Shown: in pieces, positions 27,543 through 36,618 of the stretch
Layout: each line of letters starts with the position of its first letter
Position numbering within the stretch: the first letter of the stretch is position 1
Assembly: GCA_020635715.1 (NCBI GenBank)
Contig: JACJZG010000002.1
Coordinates: forward strand, 210,333 to 274,332
Length of the DNA: 64,000 nucleotides
Source of the DNA: Flavobacteriales bacterium
GTDB taxonomy: Bacteria > Bacteroidota > Bacteroidia > Flavobacteriales_F > PHOS-HE28
Reading direction: 5' to 3'
Notes under the pieces: generated by a model
What the model saw: the letters and a program-made list of their open reading frames with translations, nothing else
What the model was told of the DNA's origin: nothing
Databases searched by the model: none
Translations under genes and position numbers: made by a program

Positions 27543-28532
27543 CTAGAAGGTCGGGCACGCCACCACGCGGAAGCGGCGCTTCTTGGGCTTGCAGTTGAAG
27601 GTGAGCTGCATGCTGATCTCATGCGAACCCGCCGTGGCCGTGGTGAGTTTCGAGGTCGTCACGTCGTAGCTGTAGCCGAACTTGAACTTGTCCGCCTGGA
27701 AGCCGATCAGTGCGATGAAGGCATCGCGCGTGCGATACCACACACCGGCCGTGATCGGACCGTGATCCACGTACAAGCCGAGGTTCAATTGACGGAACGC
27801 GGCTTGCTGCTGGTATAGTACGTTGGGGGAGATGCGGGTGCGGGCTTCTCCATATTTCCCTTTCATGCCGATCGGGATGGCCGCACCGGCGTGACCGGTC
27901 AGCTTCATGGGCAGCTTGCTCGTGCCCACGATGAGCGATTCGTTCGGTTCGGTGAGGTGATGTGCGGAGAATCCGACGAAGAACACATCGCTGTAGCCGA
28001 GCACGCCGGCGCTGAAGTCGGCATTGCCCACACTGCCACCGCGCGGTACGTCGTTCGTCTGATAGATGAAGCCCCGGCGGGGGTCGATCTGATCGCCGAA
28101 AGTGAGTTTGCTCCAATCCAGCGATTTCTGGAAGTAGGTCGCTTGGAATCCCACCTTCACGGAGAATTTGCGCGAGACGGCCTGCTGATAGCTGTAGATC
28201 CCGCTCACCGTGGTGGTGTTCAGGGTGCCTTTGCCGGCCTGGTCATGCGTTACCAGCAACCCCAGGCCTCCGTTCAGGCCATCGACATGCTGGTCGTAGC
28301 TCGCGCTGGTGGTGACGAAGGTGCCTGTGAGCGCGGGCCATTGGTTGCGGTAGTTCAACACCACCCGCGGGCACCGCGCGGTGCCTGCGAACGCCGGGTT
28401 CAAGTAAAGGGGATTGGCGTAGAACTGCGTGAACTGAGGGTCTTGGGCCGACGCCTGCAGAGCCGCGATCACCACCAGTGCACACCCAAGGGCCGCACGC
28501 CTAACGGTCCATTCCATCATGCTCGTTATCAT
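27543..28532 (-). CDS. PorP/SprF-family type IX secretion membrane protein
   Basis: The 329-residue protein has a signal peptide (ALGCALVVIAALQASAQ) followed by the hallmark DPQFTQFYANPLYLNPAFAG of the PorP/SprF family. These are outer-membrane beta-barrel proteins that partner with T9SS effectors or the core machinery. The rest is a series of amphipathic strands ending near FNCKPKKRRFRVVACPTF. It lies 39 bases upstream of gldJ on the same strand and is divergent from porU. Several start codons are possible (28532, 28520, 28517); all keep the signal peptide. Confidence 0.88.
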   Translation of the reverse strand: MITSMMEWTVRRAALGCALVVIAALQASAQDPQFTQFYANPLYLNPAFAGTARCPRVVLNYRNQWPALTGTFVTTSASYDQHVDGLNGGLGLLVTHDQAGKGTLNTTTVSGIYSYQQAVSRKFSVKVGFQATYFQKSLDWSKLTFGDQIDPRRGFIYQTNDVPRGGSVGNADFSAGVLGYSDVFFVGFSAHHLTEPNESLIVGTSKLPMKLTGHAGAAIPIGMKGKYGEARTRISPNVLYQQQAAFRQLNLGLYVDHGPITAGVWYRTRDAFIALIGFQADKFKFGYSYDVTTSKLTTATAGSHEISMQLTFNCKPKKRRFRVVACPTF

Positions 28533-28654
28533 CGAGGCCTAGCGGCCAAGCGCCAAGTATACGAAGCAGTTCCTGTTACGGTTCCCCCACCCCCCGCAAT
28601 AACCTGGAACAGTTGCCGTTGGTGGGTGGTCCGAGAACGCAAGGGTCGAAGGTA

Positions 28655-28662
28655 TAACTTTC
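28655..28662 (+). promoter_or_regulatory. porU: -7 box (TAACTTTC) of porU
   Basis: TAACTTTC, one mismatch from TAnnTTTG, 35 bases upstream of the porU ATG at 28698 in the 165-base divergent spacer. Confidence 0.45.
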
Positions 28663-28697
28663 GGTCCGATCTGTTGATAACCTGTTCATCACTGTTC

Positions 28698-31600
28698 ATG
28701 AAGCGCCTTCATACCCTGGTCCTTGTCCTCGCCTGCAGCGGGGCCTCGACCGTGATCGCCCAGATGCCGGAACGGCGGGTCCTTCCTTGGAGGGCCACAC
28801 CAACGATCAGCGCCGACCCGACCGCCATCAAAGGGCAGGCCCCAGCGGTGACGGGTGACAAGGAAATGGAACCATCGGCCCCCCTGTCGGGCGAGGTGTA
28901 CTATGATATGGACCGGGGTGGGCTCCCGCTCTGGACACCGGAGTTCCGTGTGCCGCAGGGCACCGTTTCCTTTCAGGTGGCTCTGGAGGATGCCGTGTGG
29001 GAACCTGTGCCGGAAGAGATGCTGAAGCGCTATCCCGCTCTGGAGAAGGTGGGTGATGCTCCGGTGATCCGCACCAACGCCGCCGTACAGCGGAAAGAGA
29101 CCGTGGCGTCGGTGGTGGTGGAACCCTTCAAGCGGAACACCACCACCGGAAGGGTGGAACGGCTGGTGGAGGCGCGGCTGAGCTACCGGGATCTGGTGCG
29201 CGGTGGCGCCGGACGCCCGAAGAGCTATCCACCCAGTTCCAAGCTGGCCAGCGGGAGTTGGTACCGCATGAGCGTGCCGGCTGATGGGGTGTACAAGGTG
29301 ACCTATCAAACCTTGGTGCAACTCGGCTTGGACATGGGCAACCTGGCCTCGGACCGGATCAATGTATACGGGAACCATACCGGCATGCTGCCTTTCCAGA
29401 ACAGCGCGCTTCCAGCGACCGACCTGCTGGTCAACGCGATCGAGGTGGTGGATGGAGGTGACGGGGTCTTTGGCCCGGGTGATCATCTGCTGTTCTACGC
29501 CAGCGGCCCCCAACGCTGGGGAACGGGAGGCAAGGGTTTCGTGCATACCAAGAACGTCTATTGCGACAGCGCCAGCTACTTCATCGGGGTCGATGTGGAA
29601 CCGGCCGTTCGTGTGGGGCCGGCTTCCCAGTCGACCGCCACTCCGACCCAGGTGGTCTCCACCTACAGTGAACGTGCGTTCATCGAACGGGACCTGGTCA
29701 ACCTCCTGAAGAGCGGACGCACCTGGTTCGGGGAGGTCTTTGATCAGACCTTGTCCTATCCCTATGCCTTCAGCGTTCCGGGTATCGTGCAGACAGACTC
29801 GGCTTTCCTGCGGGTGGTGGGCGCCGCACGTACCATCGGGACAGGCAATTCGAGCAGCTTCGATCTGAACGTATCCGGTCAGTTCAGTACCAGCTTTAGC
29901 GTTCCCGGGGTGCCGGAGAGTTACACCAGCGTGTACGGACAGAACTTCGATCGCACCTATGGCTTCCTTCCCAGCGGTGGAAGCCTCGCGGTGAACATGA
30001 CCTTCAACAAGTTCAATCCGGTGACCTCCATCGGCTGGATGGATTTCCTCGAACTGAACTGCCGTCGGCAACTCCGTCAGTTCACCGATCAGCAATCCTT
30101 CCGTGACCTCCGGTCGGTAGGCCCCGGTGCCATCAGTGAATTCGTCCTGGAACAGGCCCAGAGCGTCCATCGGATCTGGGAGATCACCGATCCGAGCCAG
30201 CCGCGGGAGGTGCAGGCCACCGTAGATGGCGGCAACCTGCGCTTCACCATGGCGACGGACAGCCTGCGGCAGTTCATCTCCTTCCGCAACGCCAACTACC
30301 CGGAGCCCACACCCATCGGGCAGGTGGAGAACCAGAACCTGCACGGCACCCCCACGGGCATGGACCTTACCATCATCTGTCCTCCACAGTTCCAGGCGGC
30401 GGCCAGCCAGCTCGCCGAGCGGCGCATGAGCGAGGGCCTCCATGTGATCATCGTGAGCCCGCAGCAGGTGTACAACGAGTTCTCCAGCGGCTCCCGCGAT
30501 GCCACGGCCATCAAGCGCTACATGCGGATGCAGTACGATCGGGCGGGTGCTCCGGAGGAGATGCCGCGCTACCTGTTGTTGTTCGGGGATGGTTCCTATA
30601 ACAACTTCTCCCTGGCCCCGAGCAACCAGAACTGGATCCCCAGCTATCAAACGGTGAACGTGATGGACCCTGCGCGTTCCTACGGTACTGACGACTACTA
30701 CGGCTTCCTGGACGAGAACGAGGGTGAACGCACCAGTGATCTGGTTGATATCGGTATCGGTCGGTTGCCCGTGAGCTCTGTGGAACAGGCGCAGCAGGTG
30801 GTGGCCAAACTCCTGCGGTACGATGCCACCCGCACCTTGAGCTTCCAAGGCAGCAGTTGCTCCGCCAATGGCGACGGTGGCCTTGCCGATTGGCGCACAC
30901 ATGTCCTTTTCGCATCCGATGACCAGAACGGCGAGAGCTTCGAGAACACCATCCACCTGGGGCAGAGCGAGACCCTGGCGCAACGGGTGGTGAACGAACA
31001 CCCTTACTTGAACGTGGACAAGGTGTATCTGGACGCCTACCAGCAGATCTCCACCCCCGGAGGAGCCCGCTACCCGCAGGCCGCCACCGACCTGGAGGAT
31101 GCGGTTGAGAACGGCCTGCTGCTGGTGAACTACATCGGCCATGGCGGCGAGGTAGGCTGGGCGCACGAACGCTTCCTGGACAACACCACCATCCTGGGTT
31201 GGACGAACGGGGACCGGCTCCCCTTGTTCATGACGGCGACCTGCGAATTCACCCGGTGGGATGATCCCGGCCGTACCTCTGCCGGAGAGTACGTCCTGCT
31301 CAATCCGGACGGGGGAGGTATCGGCCTAATGACCACCTCGCGCCTGGCTTACTCGTTGCAGAACTTCAACCTGGGCAGCAAGTTCTATGACCATGTGTTC
31401 CGCAGGGAGGAAGAACTGGGGCGTGAAGAGCGGCTCGGGGACATTTACCGCCAGACGAAGCGGGCGATCGCCACGGCCGACCCCAACTCGTTCAACCACA
31501 TGAACTTCTGTCTGATGGGGGACCCGAGCCTGCGCCTGGCCTTACCGCGGAACAGCCTGAGCATCACCTCCATCACCGACACACTGGGGACCCCGGTGGA

Positions 31601-32624
31601 CACGCTCAAGGCCTTGTCCACGGTGCGCATCAGCGGGTTCGTGCACGATGGTTCCGGGCAGCCGATGCAGGACTTCAACGGTGTGGTGGTGCCCATCGTG
31701 TACGACAAGTCCCAGCAGCAGTACACCCTGGCGAACGATGGCGGCAATCCGTTCCCCTATCAGCTTCGCAAGAACGTCATGTACCGAGGCCGTGCGACGG
31801 TCACGAGCGGGACCTTCTCCTTCACCTTCGTGGTCCCGCGCGACATCAACTACCAGGTGGGAACGGGGCGTGTGAGCTGCTATGCGGAGAATGCGACCAC
31901 CAACGCCTGCGGGTTCACCAATGATCCGCTGGTGGGAAGCACCGCCACGGACGTGGCCCCCGATGATGTGGGTCCGCAGGTGGACCTGTACATGAACGAT
32001 GACAACTTCGTGAGCGGCGGCATCACCGATGAGAACCCGCTGATCTTCGCGAAGCTCTTCGATGAGAACGGGATCAACACGGTGGGGTCGAGCATTGGGC
32101 ACGACCTGCTGGCGGTGGTGGATGAGAACACGGATCAAGCCATCGTGCTGAACGACCTATACCAGGCCGATATGGATACCTACAAGAGCGGTGAGGTCCG
32201 CTACCGGCTCAGCGAACTGGCGGAGGGTCCGCATACGATCCGGTTGAAGGCCTGGGACACCTTCAACAACTCTTCGGAGTCGACCACGGACTTCGTGGTG
32301 GCTTCGTCGGAAGGACTTGCGCTGGAACATGTCCTGAACTACCCGAACCCGTTCACCACCTACACGGAGTTCTACTTCGAGCACAACCGGCCCTGCACCA
32401 ACCTGGATGTCCAGGTGCAGGTGTTCACCGTGAGCGGCAGGTTGGTGAAGACCTTGAGCCGGCAGCTGGCCTGCGATGGGTACCGCAGCGAGGGAATGGC
32501 CTGGAACGGCCTGGACGACTTCGGGGACAAGCTGGGCCGTGGCGTGTACGTCTACCGCCTGAATGTGACCACCCCGGAAGGGGAGCGGGCGGAGAAGTTC
32601 GAGAAGCTGGTGATCCTGCGTTGA
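28698..32624 (+). CDS. porU: Type IX secretion system sortase PorU
   Basis: PorU is a gingipain-type (C25) cysteine peptidase at the cell surface. It removes C-terminal signals from T9SS cargo and transfers the cargo to anchors. The 1308-residue protein begins with a signal peptide (LVLVLACSGASTVIAQ). The peptidase domain has the catalytic His815 in NYIGHGGEVGWAHE and Cys849 in TATCEFTRWDDP. A C-terminal domain of about 95 residues (LNYPNPFTTYTEF, VFTVSGRLVKTL, GVYVYRLNVTTPEG) resembles cargo sorting domains. ATG 28698 opens the signal peptide; the longer open frame upstream overlaps the PorP/SprF-type gene and is ignored. porV follows 157 bases later. Confidence 0.93.
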   Translation: MKRLHTLVLVLACSGASTVIAQMPERRVLPWRATPTISADPTAIKGQAPAVTGDKEMEPSAPLSGEVYYDMDRGGLPLWTPEFRVPQGTVSFQVALEDAVWEPVPEEMLKRYPALEKVGDAPVIRTNAAVQRKETVASVVVEPFKRNTTTGRVERLVEARLSYRDLVRGGAGRPKSYPPSSKLASGSWYRMSVPADGVYKVTYQTLVQLGLDMGNLASDRINVYGNHTGMLPFQNSALPATDLLVNAIEVVDGGDGVFGPGDHLLFYASGPQRWGTGGKGFVHTKNVYCDSASYFIGVDVEPAVRVGPASQSTATPTQVVSTYSERAFIERDLVNLLKSGRTWFGEVFDQTLSYPYAFSVPGIVQTDSAFLRVVGAARTIGTGNSSSFDLNVSGQFSTSFSVPGVPESYTSVYGQNFDRTYGFLPSGGSLAVNMTFNKFNPVTSIGWMDFLELNCRRQLRQFTDQQSFRDLRSVGPGAISEFVLEQAQSVHRIWEITDPSQPREVQATVDGGNLRFTMATDSLRQFISFRNANYPEPTPIGQVENQNLHGTPTGMDLTIICPPQFQAAASQLAERRMSEGLHVIIVSPQQVYNEFSSGSRDATAIKRYMRMQYDRAGAPEEMPRYLLLFGDGSYNNFSLAPSNQNWIPSYQTVNVMDPARSYGTDDYYGFLDENEGERTSDLVDIGIGRLPVSSVEQAQQVVAKLLRYDATRTLSFQGSSCSANGDGGLADWRTHVLFASDDQNGESFENTIHLGQSETLAQRVVNEHPYLNVDKVYLDAYQQISTPGGARYPQAATDLEDAVENGLLLVNYIGHGGEVGWAHERFLDNTTILGWTNGDRLPLFMTATCEFTRWDDPGRTSAGEYVLLNPDGGGIGLMTTSRLAYSLQNFNLGSKFYDHVFRREEELGREERLGDIYRQTKRAIATADPNSFNHMNFCLMGDPSLRLALPRNSLSITSITDTLGTPVDTLKALSTVRISGFVHDGSGQPMQDFNGVVVPIVYDKSQQQYTLANDGGNPFPYQLRKNVMYRGRATVTSGTFSFTFVVPRDINYQVGTGRVSCYAENATTNACGFTNDPLVGSTATDVAPDDVGPQVDLYMNDDNFVSGGITDENPLIFAKLFDENGINTVGSSIGHDLLAVVDENTDQAIVLNDLYQADMDTYKSGEVRYRLSELAEGPHTIRLKAWDTFNNSSESTTDFVVASSEGLALEHVLNYPNPFTTYTEFYFEHNRPCTNLDVQVQVFTVSGRLVKTLSRQLACDGYRSEGMAWNGLDDFGDKLGRGVYVYRLNVTTPEGERAEKFEKLVILR

Positions 32625-32747
32625 GTACACCTCGAGGTACCTCGGTTCAGCATCATCACCGCGTTGCGACGACCCTTTGGGCGCCGGTGCCATCTGTTCG
32701 AGGGACTTCGAGGCGCCCGTGACACAATAAACCCCTGGGGGGCAGCG

Positions 32748-32755
32748 TATATTTG
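32748..32755 (+). promoter_or_regulatory. porV: -7 box (TATATTTG) of porV
   Basis: A perfect TAnnTTTG, 26 bases before the porV ATG at 32782, suggesting porV-ispF has a promoter separate from porU. Confidence 0.65.
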
Positions 32756-32781
32756 CCGTCCTTTTTCCGAATCACCCGCGC

Positions 32782-34083
32782 ATGACCTTCCTCCGGCCCC
32801 TTTCTGCCGTCACCGTCGTCACTATCGTGGGCCTGTTGCCGGGGTCGGTGTTCGCGCAGCCCTGCGATCCGCAGTTCCGTGCTTCCGGCCAGCAGTGCAA
32901 CGATCAGCTCAATACCATCACCACGGCCGTGCCGTTCCTGCTGATCAGCCCCGACTCACGGGCGGGTGGCATGGGTGATGCCGGTGTGGCGATCTCGCCG
33001 GACGCTAACGCGATCCACTGGAACCCATCGAAGCTGGCCTTCGCGGAGAACGACGGGGAGTTCAGCATGAGCTACAGCCCGTGGTTGCGCAACCTGGTGC
33101 CGGACATGAGCCTGGCCTACCTGGCCGGATACAAGCGACTGAGCAACAAGCGCGGCGCGATCGGTGGTTCCCTGCGTTATTTCAACCTGGGCAGCATCCT
33201 CTTCACCGATGTGAACGGTTCCACCATCCGTGACTTCAAGCCGGCCGAGTTCGCCGTGGACCTTGCCTTCGCCCAGAAGTTCAGCGACCGGTTCTCCGGT
33301 GGCATCGCCATCCGCTACATCAACAGCAACCTCACCGGGGGCATCAGCGTGCAGGGCGCCAATTCCAAGGCGGGCCAGTCGGTGGCCGCGGATGTTTCGT
33401 TCTTCTACATGAACGATCAAGCGCAGATGGGGGACAAGGACGCCACCTTCGCCTTCGGCGTGAACGTGTCCAACATCGGGGCGAAGATGTCCTATACGGA
33501 GACCGCCGCGCAGAACTTCATCCCCATCAACCTGCGCCTGGGCCCGTCGATCAAGCTTGAACTGGACCAGTACAACAGCATCGCGTTCAACCTGGACGTG
33601 AACAAGCTGCTGGTGCCGACCCCGCCTGTTTACCTGCTGGATGAGAACGGCGCGTTGATCATCGATCCGGTCACCGGCAACTACCAAGTGGCCAGCGGCC
33701 GCGACCCCGACGTCGGGATCATGACCGGTATCCTGGGATCATTCACTGACGCCCCCGGTAACGTGGGTTACGACGACAATGGCAAGCCGTATGTGGAGAG
33801 CGGCAGCCGCCTGCGCGAGGAATTGCGCGAGATCAATCTAGCCGGTGGCTTCGAGTACTGGTATGCCGAGCAGTTCGCCTTCCGCACCGGTTACTTCTGG
33901 GAGCACTACACCAAGGGCAACCGCAAGTACTTCACGCTGGGTGCCGGGGTCAAGTACAGCATCTTCACGCTCGACCTGAGCTACCTGATCGCGAACACAC
34001 AACGGAGCCCGCTGGCCAACACGCTGCGCTTCACCCTGGGCTTCAAGTTCGACAAGGCCAAGAAGAAGCCGGAGTCCAATTGA
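32782..34083 (+). CDS. porV: Type IX secretion outer-membrane protein PorV (LptO)
   Basis: PorV is an outer-membrane beta-barrel that collects folded cargo from the T9SS translocon and hands it to PorU. The 433-residue protein has a signal peptide (VTVVTIVGLLPGSVFAQ). The mature start leads to ITTAVPFLLISPDSRAGGMGDAG, then AIHWNPSKLAFAE and MSYSPWLRNLVPDMSLAYLAG, all characteristic of PorV. It ends in alternating strands (RFTLGFKF). Its stop TGA overlaps the ispF start as TGATG. Confidence 0.93.
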   Translation: MTFLRPLSAVTVVTIVGLLPGSVFAQPCDPQFRASGQQCNDQLNTITTAVPFLLISPDSRAGGMGDAGVAISPDANAIHWNPSKLAFAENDGEFSMSYSPWLRNLVPDMSLAYLAGYKRLSNKRGAIGGSLRYFNLGSILFTDVNGSTIRDFKPAEFAVDLAFAQKFSDRFSGGIAIRYINSNLTGGISVQGANSKAGQSVAADVSFFYMNDQAQMGDKDATFAFGVNVSNIGAKMSYTETAAQNFIPINLRLGPSIKLELDQYNSIAFNLDVNKLLVPTPPVYLLDENGALIIDPVTGNYQVASGRDPDVGIMTGILGSFTDAPGNVGYDDNGKPYVESGSRLREELREINLAGGFEYWYAEQFAFRTGYFWEHYTKGNRKYFTLGAGVKYSIFTLDLSYLIANTQRSPLANTLRFTLGFKFDKAKKKPESN

Positions 34084-34559
34084 TGTTCCGCGTCGGCTTC
34101 GGATTCGACGTCCACCAGCTGGTGGAAGGACGTGAACTCTGGCTGGGTGGCGTGCACATCCCACATCCGATCGGTGCCCTTGGTCATTCCGATGCCGACG
34201 TTCTTCTTCACGCACTTTGTGATGCACTGCTCGGCGCCGCCGGTCTTGGCGATATCGGCCGGCATTTCCCGGACACCGATGCCCGTTGGAAGGGAGCGGA
34301 CAGCAAATTGCTCTTGAAGGAGGTGGTGCGCCTGCTGAAGGAGAAGGGCTGGCAGGTGGGCAATGTGGATCTCACGCTGATCCTGGAGAAGCCGAAGATC
34401 ATGCCGCACGTTCCCGCCATGCGTTCCATCATCGCCCCGATCCTGGGCGTGGCGGAGGATGCGGTGAGCATCAAGGCCACCACGAACGAGAAGATGGGCT
34501 TCGTTGGTCGGGAGGAGGGTGTTGCCGCTCATGCGGTGGCCCTCATCCAAAAGGACTAA
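34083..34559 (+). CDS. ispF: 2-C-methyl-D-erythritol 2,4-cyclodiphosphate synthase
   Basis: IspF cyclises CDP-ME 2-phosphate in the non-mevalonate isoprenoid pathway. The 158-residue protein has the metal-binding GFGFDVHQL (Asp9, His11), the HSDADVLLHALCDALLGA block with the second His, FPDTDARWKGADS, and the C-terminal IKATTNEKMGFVGREEGVAAHA. ATG 34083 overlaps the porV stop by one base, so it is probably translated from the porV message. It converges with the DUF4956 gene, whose stop codon overlaps its own (bases 34556-34559). Confidence 0.95.
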   Translation: MFRVGFGFDVHQLVEGRELWLGGVHIPHPIGALGHSDADVLLHALCDALLGAAGLGDIGRHFPDTDARWKGADSKLLLKEVVRLLKEKGWQVGNVDLTLILEKPKIMPHVPAMRSIIAPILGVAEDAVSIKATTNEKMGFVGREEGVAAHAVALIQKD

Positions 34560-35206
34560 TCGTCCCCGTCGTCAACCGGCGACTGGGCAAAGGAGGCGTG
34601 TCCCTGTTCGTCCTCGAAGTAGAAGACCTTCAGTTCGGCCGTGTCCTTCAGCAGGTCGATCTTGCCGATCTCCACGCGTGAGGTCTTCACGCCCAACCGC
34701 TGGTGGAGGTCCTCGTAAAGAGCCACTTTGTTCTCCGGCTTGATCAGGTCGATCCGCTCATAGATCAGGAACTTCACCGCCTCGTGCCGCGTGAGCCAGA
34801 CGTGCTCGAGCGCATAGGTCATCAGCAGGATCATGCCGTCGGTGAAGAGCAGTTCGGCCAGGCTCACCTTCTTGCTGGCAAGGGCATTGATCACCGCCAC
34901 ACTGATCGTGGCGAAGAGGTAGGTCATGTCCTTGATGCTGATCTGCTCGGTGCGGTAGCGCAGCACCCCGAAGATGGCGAAGAGGCCGAAGGCGAAGCCG
35001 ATGCTCAGTTTCACGCTGTTGAGCAGCACGCACAGGAAGAAGATGAGCGTGTTGAAGAGGAAGTAGGTGAAGAGGTAGTCCTTCTTGCGGTGGATGGGGT
35101 AGTAGATCAACCGGATCAGCACGAAGAGGACGACCGTGTTGATGCTGAACTTGAAGAGAAGCTCCCACATGTCGGCGTGGATGAGCGGCATTCCGAAGAT
35201 CTTCAT
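34556..35206 (-). CDS. DUF4956 membrane protein
   Basis: The 216-residue protein has four or so hydrophobic helices in the N-terminal two-thirds (FSINTVVLFVLIRLIYY, FTYFLFNTLIFFLCVLL, FAFGLFAIFGVLRYRTEQI, ISVAVINALASKKVSL). A cytoplasmic C-terminal domain follows (LIYERIDLIKPENKVALYEDL). This arrangement and the GVLRYRTEQI motif are those of DUF4956 proteins. It starts 16 bases after the VTC-domain gene and is very likely its partner. In eukaryotes the VTC domain sits in a membrane complex that makes polyphosphate, so this protein may be the membrane part; that link is inference. Confidence 0.85.
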   Translation of the reverse strand: MKIFGMPLIHADMWELLFKFSINTVVLFVLIRLIYYPIHRKKDYLFTYFLFNTLIFFLCVLLNSVKLSIGFAFGLFAIFGVLRYRTEQISIKDMTYLFATISVAVINALASKKVSLAELLFTDGMILLMTYALEHVWLTRHEAVKFLIYERIDLIKPENKVALYEDLHQRLGVKTSRVEIGKIDLLKDTAELKVFYFEDEQGHASFAQSPVDDGDD

Positions 35207-35222
35207 GGTGCGATGATAGGGC

Positions 35223-35975
35223 TTAGGCGGCCTGGCGGATCCGGTCCAGTTTGAGCAGCACGGCCTTGAACGCATTGTGCTTGACACGCCTGCCCAGGAG
35301 CAGGAGGCCCACGCAATACTTGCTCATGCCCGAGGCGGGGAAGACGCGTTCGCGCATGATCCGTACGAAGGGGGAGGTGCGGTCGGCCCGCTCCTGCTTC
35401 AGTTCCGCGATGACGATGCCGCCCAAAGCACGGTCCTCACCCGCGCTGCTGTACCGGAGGTCTACGTCCATGGTGAGCCGCTCGGGGCTGCTGCGGCTGA
35501 CGAAGGTGTATCGCGTGAAGTGGTTCCACAGGGTGGCCTGCAGCGGCGCATCGCTCTGGCTGGCGCCGGCCACGAAGGCCTGTTGTTCCGCGCTCAACTG
35601 ATCAGGGATGGCCTCCACGCGCATGCGCTTCTTATCCGTGCGGCCCCGGCCGGTCTTCCGTTTCACCTCCAGGAAGACGAGGTCGCTGCCGATGTACTCG
35701 CGGAAGCGCACCTTGCTGCGGAAGGTCCGGCGGTTGTGGTGCGCGTAATAATCGCGCAGGTCGGGCGTATCGAAGTAGAGGCTGCGATACGGGGTGCCCC
35801 GCTTGCCGTCCACTTCCAACAGTCGGTAGTGCGGGAGCATGGCCTCCAACACCTCGGTAAGCCGGTCCTCACCGAACACGTATTTCGTGTCCACACGGTC
35901 CTGCAGCTTCACGCCGTCCATCTCCTCCAGGGAGATGGGCTCGAAGCGGTCCAGGAGCGTTGTAGGAGTGGTCAT
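35223..35975 (-). CDS. VTC-domain (polyphosphate polymerase-like) protein
   Basis: The 250-residue soluble protein matches the VTC catalytic domain, a beta-tunnel (CYTH/TTM-like) fold that polymerises phosphate from ATP in yeast Vtc4. Visible motifs are LQDRVDTKYVFGEDRL (basic tunnel entry), YRSLYFDTPDLRDYYAHH, RSKVRFREYIGSDLVFLEVKRKT, and the end FPASGMSKYCVGLLLLG. The Lys/Arg/Glu residues along alternating strands are those expected to bind the triphosphate. It is co-transcribed with the DUF4956 gene. A TAAGTTTG box lies 16 bases upstream. Confidence 0.88.
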   Translation of the reverse strand: MTTPTTLLDRFEPISLEEMDGVKLQDRVDTKYVFGEDRLTEVLEAMLPHYRLLEVDGKRGTPYRSLYFDTPDLRDYYAHHNRRTFRSKVRFREYIGSDLVFLEVKRKTGRGRTDKKRMRVEAIPDQLSAEQQAFVAGASQSDAPLQATLWNHFTRYTFVSRSSPERLTMDVDLRYSSAGEDRALGGIVIAELKQERADRTSPFVRIMRERVFPASGMSKYCVGLLLLGRRVKHNAFKAVLLKLDRIRQAA

Positions 35976-35991
35976 GGCCGAAAGGAGCCGC

Positions 35992-35999
35992 CAAACTTA
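35992..35999 (-). promoter_or_regulatory. -7 box (TAAGTTTG) of the VTC-DUF4956 operon
   Basis: A perfect TAnnTTTG on the minus strand, 16 bases before the VTC ATG at 35975. Confidence 0.6.
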
Positions 36000-36054
36000 C
36001 GGATACCGGGGTGCGCTGAAGCCCATGACCATGCGAAGACGCCGGACCTCGCTT

Positions 36055-36062
36055 TACTTTTA
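36055..36062 (+). promoter_or_regulatory. cdd: -7-like box (TACTTTTA) of cdd
   Basis: TACTTTTA, one mismatch from TAnnTTTG, 19 bases before ATG 36082, divergent from the VTC promoter. Confidence 0.45.
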
Positions 36063-36081
36063 GCCCCCTTTACCACGACCC

Positions 36082-36570
36082 ATGGGCGATCCCCGCAGTG
36101 CACCCCTCGATCTGGTGATCCATGCCTCGGCGTCGGACCTGCCCGAATCGGACCAGGTCTTGCTGAACGCCGCCCATGAAGCAGCGCTGCGGGCCTATGC
36201 TCCCTATTCGAACTTCCAGGTGGGGGCGGCGTTGCGCATGAAGGACGGTCGTGTGGTCACCGGGAGCAACCAGGAGAACGCCTCCTTCCCGGCCGGTACC
36301 TGTGCGGAACGGACCGCCCTGCATGCCGCCATGGCCTTCGACCCGAACGGGGTGGCCGAGACCATGGCGATCGTGGTGCCCTCCGTGACCGGTGAACGGC
36401 CGGTGACCCCCTGTGGGATCTGTCGACAGGCCCTGCTGGAGCAGGAGATCCGCCAGAAACGGGCGCCCTTGCGGTTGCTCATGGCCATTCCGAACGGCCC
36501 GGTCTACGAGGTGCGGAGCGCGGGTCAATTGCTGCCGCTCTCCTTCGACGCCTCCTTCCTCAACGGCTGA
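36082..36570 (+). CDS. cdd: Cytidine deaminase
   Basis: Cdd hydrolyses cytidine and deoxycytidine to uridine in pyrimidine salvage. The 162-residue protein is the homotetrameric type, with zinc ligands Cys74 (in TCAERTALHAA, with catalytic Glu76), Cys111 and Cys114 (in PCGICRQAL). The YAPYSNFQVGAAL start is also typical. It has the C-terminal extension seen in Bacteroidota homologues. cdd-pdhA adjacency next to porU/porV matches what I recall of the Flavobacteriia arrangement. Confidence 0.94.
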   Translation: MGDPRSAPLDLVIHASASDLPESDQVLLNAAHEAALRAYAPYSNFQVGAALRMKDGRVVTGSNQENASFPAGTCAERTALHAAMAFDPNGVAETMAIVVPSVTGERPVTPCGICRQALLEQEIRQKRAPLRLLMAIPNGPVYEVRSAGQLLPLSFDASFLNG

Positions 36571-36600
36571 TGTGACGGTCCGGCCGGAATGGCCGGGGGC

Positions 36601-36608
36601 TATATTTG
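36601..36608 (+). promoter_or_regulatory. pdhA: -7 box (TATATTTG) of pdhA-pdhC
   Basis: A perfect TAnnTTTG, 10 bases before ATG 36619. It fixes the pdhA start, because the longer in-frame ORF to 36589 would place the box inside the coding sequence. Confidence 0.7.
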
Positions 36609-36618
36609 CCCTCACCTC

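Noticed and set aside
25860..27818. A 652-residue plus-strand frame across gldJ
   Set aside because: Antisense shadow; gldJ on the other strand has a lipobox and SUMF1-like motifs.
28689..31166. An 825-residue open frame antisense to porU
   Set aside because: The opposite strand has clear PorU motifs and a start with signal peptide; the antisense frame is low-complexity and domain-free.
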